Part shown: in pieces, positions 4,729 through 8,853 of the stretch
How the letters are laid out: every line of letters starts with the position of its first letter
Position numbering within the stretch: position 1 is the stretch's first letter
Source: Bacteriovoracaceae bacterium
GTDB taxonomy: Bacteria > Bdellovibrionota > Bacteriovoracia > Bacteriovoracales > Bacteriovoracaceae
DNA length: 8,853 nucleotides
Assembly (NCBI GenBank): GCA_023151145.1
Contig: JAKLJM010000086.1
Coordinates: 1 to 8,853 of the forward strand
Reading direction: 5' to 3'
The notes under the pieces: generated by a model
Seen by the model: the letters and a program-made list of their open reading frames with translations, nothing else
Databases searched by the model: none
Told to the model about the DNA's origin: nothing
Position numbers and translations under genes: made by a program

Positions 4729-7582
4729 ATCCAATGGATAAATGGAATCGCCCAAAGCTTTCTTGCTGTCCGTTACGAATTTTACGGTCTAATTTTATCC
4801 CATAATCGAAATCTAAAGAACCCACTGGGGTTAAAAATTTTAAACCAGCTCCAACTGAGCTCCTTAATTTGAGCGGTTTAAAGGTTTCTTGGTAAAGCCT
4901 ACCTGCGTCAAAAAAGATCCCAACTTGAAAAACATCCGTAACATTATATCTTGGCTCTAATTTAAAATTGGCAAAATAAAGACTGTCTTGAACCACAACC
5001 TTTCCAATATTTTCTCCGCTCTCTACGACGTTTATTTCCGAATCTTCAAAACCACGGACCTCATCATAACCTTCTAACCTAAAAAGCTTAATAGAGGGAA
5101 TATAGCCTTTAGTTTTTAGTACTCCATTGGAATTAAGCTCTGTGTTTCCGGAACCGTTAACGTAAGGCTCAGTAGCAAAATTTTTCTGATAACCGGCCGA
5201 TATACTCATGGCCAGAGTCACATCCCCCATGGGGATATAAAATCGATTGCGACTAATAACTTTGAGGTAATTAATCTCTAAATCGTCATTTTGCATGGAA
5301 AAGAAATATTTATTCGCCCACTCGCTCGAGAGGTTAAAATAAGCTCCCTTTTTGGTATTGATCGCATCGTCGCGAAGATCCCAAGTCAACGAAGGAGTAA
5401 TTGAACCAATAAAAAAATTGTCATTATCTTTGCTTTCAGAAGCATCAAACTGAACAATTCTTTCAAATTGATAACGAAGAGAGCCGATAAAGTTTTTTGA
5501 AAAACTTTTAGAAAGTTGAGGTGAAATTCTATAAATATCGGCATCAAATCCATAAAAACGTTTTCTTTGCGCGGAAGCTTGAGTTTCAAATTCCACCTGC
5601 GTTTTTAACAAATTATGAAAAGCATAGGGTTCAATAAAACTCGTTTTAAAAGTAAATTCAGGAAGGCGTTTATTTTCGGTTTTTCTTCTTAAATCAAAAC
5701 CTGCTAAAGAGGTTCGTAAATTTGATTGCGCAGCAATTGAAAACTGTCGATTCATTCCTTGGACGTTATTGATTGTCACTCCTGCAGAGAGCTTCCAACC
5801 AAGATCTGTTCGATAACCTGGAGCAACCTCACCTAGTCCAAACTCTTTTTCTTTCACTTGCACCAAAATATTAGTTCTAGAACAAGTTGTTTCATTTTGA
5901 TCATAGATAACATAAGGAGTAATCCTCAAGCTTGCAAAAAGACCTAAGTTACCTAGGCGTGAGTTGAGTTCATCTAAGATAGATGGAGTGATCACATCGC
6001 CCTTATTAAAGAATAGCTCGCGTTCAATAACTTTATTTTTAGTTTTACGAGTTCCTGCAATAATTAATTCGTTAAAACAAATTTTGTTCCCCAGCTCAAT
6101 ATTTGGATCGAACGAAACAGTTAAATCCGCCTTATTATATTTTAAGATTGAAGGGTCTTTAGCATTTTTAATATTAGCAAAATAATATCCTTCTTCTTGC
6201 AAGGAACCGACCACTCGCTGTAAATCGGGTTCAATCTCAACAACATTGAGAGAATCATTCACTTTATTAAGCATTCGATCTTTTATCTTCGTCGAAATCT
6301 CGTCGTTCACATTTTCTAAATTAATGGCCGATATTTTATACGTATCTCTTTCGTTAATATAATATTCAACGATCACTGACTTGTCTGGCTGAATGGTAGT
6401 AATCGGCTTTGAAACTTCGACTTGCACGTACCCCATTGAGTAATATTTCTTTTTAATGAGATCAGAAAAGACTTCAAAGAAATCTTTATCGTAAAAATGG
6501 CTTGAAGCCAATGGACTGACCTTACTTAAGAACAACTCATCTAATTGATCGGCATTAAGAACGTTCACGCCTTTGTAAACAATTTGGGATACAACAATTT
6601 TTTTACCTTCGATAATTTTAATAATTTTGTTTTCAATTTTTTCACCGAATTGATCTTTACCTCTTAAGCTTGTGAACGAAACTTTAGTGTCATAGACACC
6701 ATTTTTTTCATAACTCTCTTGAATCAGTTCTCGAATGGACTGCTCATTAAATTCACCTAAGTCAATTTTGATTCGATCGTAAATTTTTGAGCGTAGCTCC
6801 TGCATGGTGAAAATTTCTACACCAGAGAGAGCAATGTTAATTCGCGAAGAGAGTTCAATACTGATAAATGAATCGATAGAAAGATTATCATCAGATACTT
6901 TATCCGTGAGTATAGATACTTTCGATTTAAAGTGACCAGCGTTAAAGAGCTCTTTTGATATTTGGTCTGTTTTCAATTTTATTGCTAATGGATCGAAGTC
7001 TTTTTTATAGAAATCGTAAAAGTATGGCTCAAATTGTTTTTTCACCCAAGGCTTACTTTGAATGGTTACCTTGTTTAGTTTTATTTTTCGATTACTTGAA
7101 AGAATAAATTCCACGACGACTTCATCCCCCTCAAAGAGGACTTGGGCACGAGGTTCAAGATCTGAAAGCTTATTAGAGCGAAGATATGTCTTTAATGTTT
7201 CTAAATTATTGCGAACGACTTCTTCCGAATAAATAGTACCTGAACGGAATTTAAGATCCGAAATGATTTCTTCTCCACTTAATTTAACTGGAGAAGTAAG
7301 TCTAAATTCTTTAATTCTTTTATAACCTTCAAATACAACCGTTAACTTCTGATTGTCTTCGTTAGACTTAACGGAAAAATTTATATAGCGACCAATAGCA
7401 ATTGCCTGATCAAGCATGGGACGAATTTCCTCGCGAGTATAGGCTGAGCTATTTTCCAGTTTTTTACGAAAAGGAGTAAAGGAATCACACTTTAATCCTT
7501 CAGAGCACAGAAATTCAATCTCTCTTGCTTGAAGAGAAACCGTCACCAAAAAGAATGTTAAAAATACTTTTAAAAAGACCAT
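4721..7582 (-). CDS. tamA: Omp85-family outer-membrane protein (TamA/BamA type) with several POTRA domains
   Basis: This 953-residue protein has signal peptide MVFLKVFLTFFLVTVSLQA and probable cleavage before REIEF. Residues about 80-577 form a series of roughly six POTRA-like repeats (strand-helix-helix-strand-strand). The clearest are near 330-411 (SQIVYKGVNVLNADQLDELF, then GYVQVEV) and 502-577 (CFNELIIAGTRKTKNKVIER, then LGNLGLFASLRI). The rest is a 16-strand-type barrel with TWDLRDDAINTKKGAYF (733-749), the lid-loop motif VRGFED (842-847) and a C-terminal strand ending GRFHLSIGFF with terminal Phe, the usual beta-signal. Such proteins insert or translocate partners at the outer membrane. 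The upstream tamB gene overlaps by 13 bp (ATG inside its end), which supports a TamA role. E. coli TamA is about 577 residues with three POTRA domains, so this one is much longer, nearer to BamA in length. The family is firm; the TamA label rests mainly on context. Confidence 0.92.
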   Translation of the reverse strand: MVFLKVFLTFFLVTVSLQAREIEFLCSEGLKCDSFTPFRKKLENSSAYTREEIRPMLDQAIAIGRYINFSVKSNEDNQKLTVVFEGYKRIKEFRLTSPVKLSGEEIISDLKFRSGTIYSEEVVRNNLETLKTYLRSNKLSDLEPRAQVLFEGDEVVVEFILSSNRKIKLNKVTIQSKPWVKKQFEPYFYDFYKKDFDPLAIKLKTDQISKELFNAGHFKSKVSILTDKVSDDNLSIDSFISIELSSRINIALSGVEIFTMQELRSKIYDRIKIDLGEFNEQSIRELIQESYEKNGVYDTKVSFTSLRGKDQFGEKIENKIIKIIEGKKIVVSQIVYKGVNVLNADQLDELFLSKVSPLASSHFYDKDFFEVFSDLIKKKYYSMGYVQVEVSKPITTIQPDKSVIVEYYINERDTYKISAINLENVNDEISTKIKDRMLNKVNDSLNVVEIEPDLQRVVGSLQEEGYYFANIKNAKDPSILKYNKADLTVSFDPNIELGNKICFNELIIAGTRKTKNKVIERELFFNKGDVITPSILDELNSRLGNLGLFASLRITPYVIYDQNETTCSRTNILVQVKEKEFGLGEVAPGYRTDLGWKLSAGVTINNVQGMNRQFSIAAQSNLRTSLAGFDLRRKTENKRLPEFTFKTSFIEPYAFHNLLKTQVEFETQASAQRKRFYGFDADIYRISPQLSKSFSKNFIGSLRYQFERIVQFDASESKDNDNFFIGSITPSLTWDLRDDAINTKKGAYFNLSSEWANKYFFSMQNDDLEINYLKVISRNRFYIPMGDVTLAMSISAGYQKNFATEPYVNGSGNTELNSNGVLKTKGYIPSIKLFRLEGYDEVRGFEDSEINVVESGENIGKVVVQDSLYFANFKLEPRYNVTDVFQVGIFFDAGRLYQETFKPLKLRSSVGAGLKFLTPVGSLDFDYGIKLDRKIRNGQQESFGRFHLSIGFF

Positions 7583-8853
7583 TTATATTTCACATCCGCA
7601 CCAACAGAATTTGAAGAATCACCCTCTTCTGAATCTGTGGCTTTTAATTCATAAACGCCTTCAACAGACCAGTTTCTATCGATATTAAAATTTAAATTCA
7701 TTTCTTGTTTTTGCTCCAAACTACCACCAACAGTGCTTGATACTGACAAGTCTACTTTGTTAGTAATTTTTTTATCTAGCTTTATTTTCGTTGAAGATTT
7801 TAAGCGTGAAGAACTCGAATCACTTACCGCAGACTTGCCCTGAATAAGTTGAGTTTCATTTTCCTGGAACTCAGGTAAAACACTTAGCTTTAATCCCAAA
7901 GCAGAATTCAAATCTTCATTAATTTTAAATTGATCCACTAATAATGTTCCTAGCCCAACAGTCGTTACAAAACGACGATCTCCTGCATCTAAGTTTTTAG
8001 AAATATCGTTTGTTACTCCCAACGTTAGCAATGAAAGTAAATCATCCTGAGCCAATGGAGGTTCGGATGTTAAGTTAACATTCACTTTTTCAACTCTACC
8101 AGAAATCTCTAATTTTAAGTCATAGTCATTCAGTCGAGTCACTCCAACAAAACGAACATCGGATTGTCGATTTTTTCCTTGATCTCTAATTTCTACGTGC
8201 CCCTGAGAGAGGCTAAAATCATTACCTTTAAATTTAAACTTACTCACATTTGGCATAGCTTCAATACGTAGATTTAATTCTGGATTCTTTAAACTAGACG
8301 TCACCCCGCCGGAGCCTTTTAGATATACTTCTGCTAAATTGTTTTTCACTAAGATGGGATTAATAATATCAAATTGCAAATTCAAATTAATTAATTCCTC
8401 ACCAGCTAAACCTTTCTCCTGAGGAAGATAGTTACTATAGATATTCAAATTAACCTTTTTTTCTTCTAAAAAATCTGCCGGATCATCAAAGGATTCACCA
8501 TGCAAGATACTGACCTTACCTTTTAATAAATAAGGTAACTGGCTACCACTTAAGTCTCCAGCGGCATTAAAGGTAACTGAACTTTTTTTGAATAACGGCA
8601 AGGTTGCTTTATCGACTTGATAATTTAATTGAATTTTAGGAATTAAGTTATCAAAAATAAAACGCCCATCAGCCTTTACTTCGCCTTCACCAAAAAGACC
8701 TTTTAATTTTTGAAGAACATAATCGTTGTTGATTTTTTTGAGTCTTAAACTTAAATCGGTTATTGGTGTTTTTAGTTCTTTGATTTTTAAAAACGCTTGA
8801 TCACTTTTAACTTCCAGATCTTTTACAATGATCCCTTTCCCTACAACGATCGC
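7570..8853 (-). CDS. tamB: TamB (DUF490) family protein, C-terminal part (partial)
   Basis: The reading frame is open from the window edge with no stop, giving 427 residues of the C-terminus. The TTG at 8601 is an internal codon, not the start. Fragment residues 1-84 begin AIVVGKGIIVKDLEVKSDQA and continue the same beta-rich AsmA/TamB style of repeating short strands. Near residues 263-267 is SEPPL followed by AQDDLLSLLTLG, the typical DUF490 motif (S-x-P-P-L ... D-x-L-x-x-L-x-x-G). The C-terminus has the family's barrel-like ending, with WSVEGVYE and VKYKWSF at the very end. TamB proteins span the periplasm from an inner-membrane N-terminal anchor (outside this window) and partner with the Omp85 protein TamA in outer-membrane assembly or phospholipid transport. 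The stop TAA (7572-7570) lies inside the start of the Omp85 gene, which suggests coupled translation. Confidence 0.93.
   Translation of the reverse strand, partial: AIVVGKGIIVKDLEVKSDQAFLKIKELKTPITDLSLRLKKINNDYVLQKLKGLFGEGEVKADGRFIFDNLIPKIQLNYQVDKATLPLFKKSSVTFNAAGDLSGSQLPYLLKGKVSILHGESFDDPADFLEEKKVNLNIYSNYLPQEKGLAGEELINLNLQFDIINPILVKNNLAEVYLKGSGGVTSSLKNPELNLRIEAMPNVSKFKFKGNDFSLSQGHVEIRDQGKNRQSDVRFVGVTRLNDYDLKLEISGRVEKVNVNLTSEPPLAQDDLLSLLTLGVTNDISKNLDAGDRRFVTTVGLGTLLVDQFKINEDLNSALGLKLSVLPEFQENETQLIQGKSAVSDSSSSRLKSSTKIKLDKKITNKVDLSVSSTVGGSLEQKQEMNLNFNIDRNWSVEGVYELKATDSEEGDSSNSVGADVKYKWSF

Noticed and set aside
4624..4872. Plus-strand ORF of 82 codons
   Set aside because: It overlaps the 3' end of the Omp85 gene and the rplM promoter region on the opposite strand. 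The protein has no recognisable features and no ribosome binding site; it is an antisense shadow.
5386..5589. Minus-strand ORF of 67 codons
   Set aside because: It is an alternative frame inside the Omp85 barrel region; its hydrophobic run is a by-product of the barrel codons.
5964..6185. Plus-strand ORF of 73 codons
   Set aside because: It lies wholly antisense within the Omp85 gene, with no supporting motif.
7570..8601. TTG at 8601 as the start of the TamB-like gene
   Set aside because: The frame stays open for another 84 codons to the window edge with TamB-like sequence, so the TTG is an internal leucine.
1..8853. CRISPR arrays, tRNA or rRNA genes, insertion sequences, phage or defence modules
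   Set aside because: No regularly spaced repeats, cloverleaf sequences, transposase motifs or terminal inverted repeats were seen on either strand.

Overview
The window is AT-rich DNA in which every convincing gene lies on the minus strand, so transcription runs from base 8853 towards base 1. The gene content (a TamB/TamA pair, L13-S9, a UvrA-like ATPase, small secreted proteins) fits an AT-rich Gram-negative bacterium with an outer membrane. The style of the secreted proteins suggests a Bdellovibrionota-like or other deltaproteobacterial-type host. That placement is inference; no rRNA or other decisive marker is present.

In order of transcription: (1) 8853-7570 is the C-terminal part of a TamB (DUF490) protein, open to the window edge. 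It overlaps by 13 bp (2) a 953-residue Omp85/TamA-BamA family protein (7582-4721). Together they look like an outer-membrane assembly or lipid-transport module. (3) A 157-bp gap carries a candidate promoter with a perfect palindrome in its spacer and leads into rplM (L13, 4563-4123) and rpsI (S9, 4108-3704). This unit ends at a strong intrinsic terminator (3637-3678). (4) A divergent UvrA-like tandem ABC ATPase (3583-953) follows. One of its composite ATP sites looks intact and the other looks degraded. (5) Last is a cluster for exported proteins. A signal-peptide protein is split into two overlapping frames at a T6-G6-A4 homopolymer junction (845-621 and 655-173). Its end overlaps by 4 bp the start of another signal-peptide protein that leaves the window at base 1.

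The most notable observations are the broken or recoded exported membrane protein, the asymmetric degeneration of the UvrA-like protein, and the placement of a -10-like hexamer exactly 6 bp before the ATG of two genes that lack a Shine-Dalgarno sequence, which suggests leaderless mRNAs. L13 and S9, in contrast, have clear Shine-Dalgarno sequences. I found no CRISPR array, tRNA, rRNA, insertion sequence or phage module. No gene-free stretch exceeds 300 bp.
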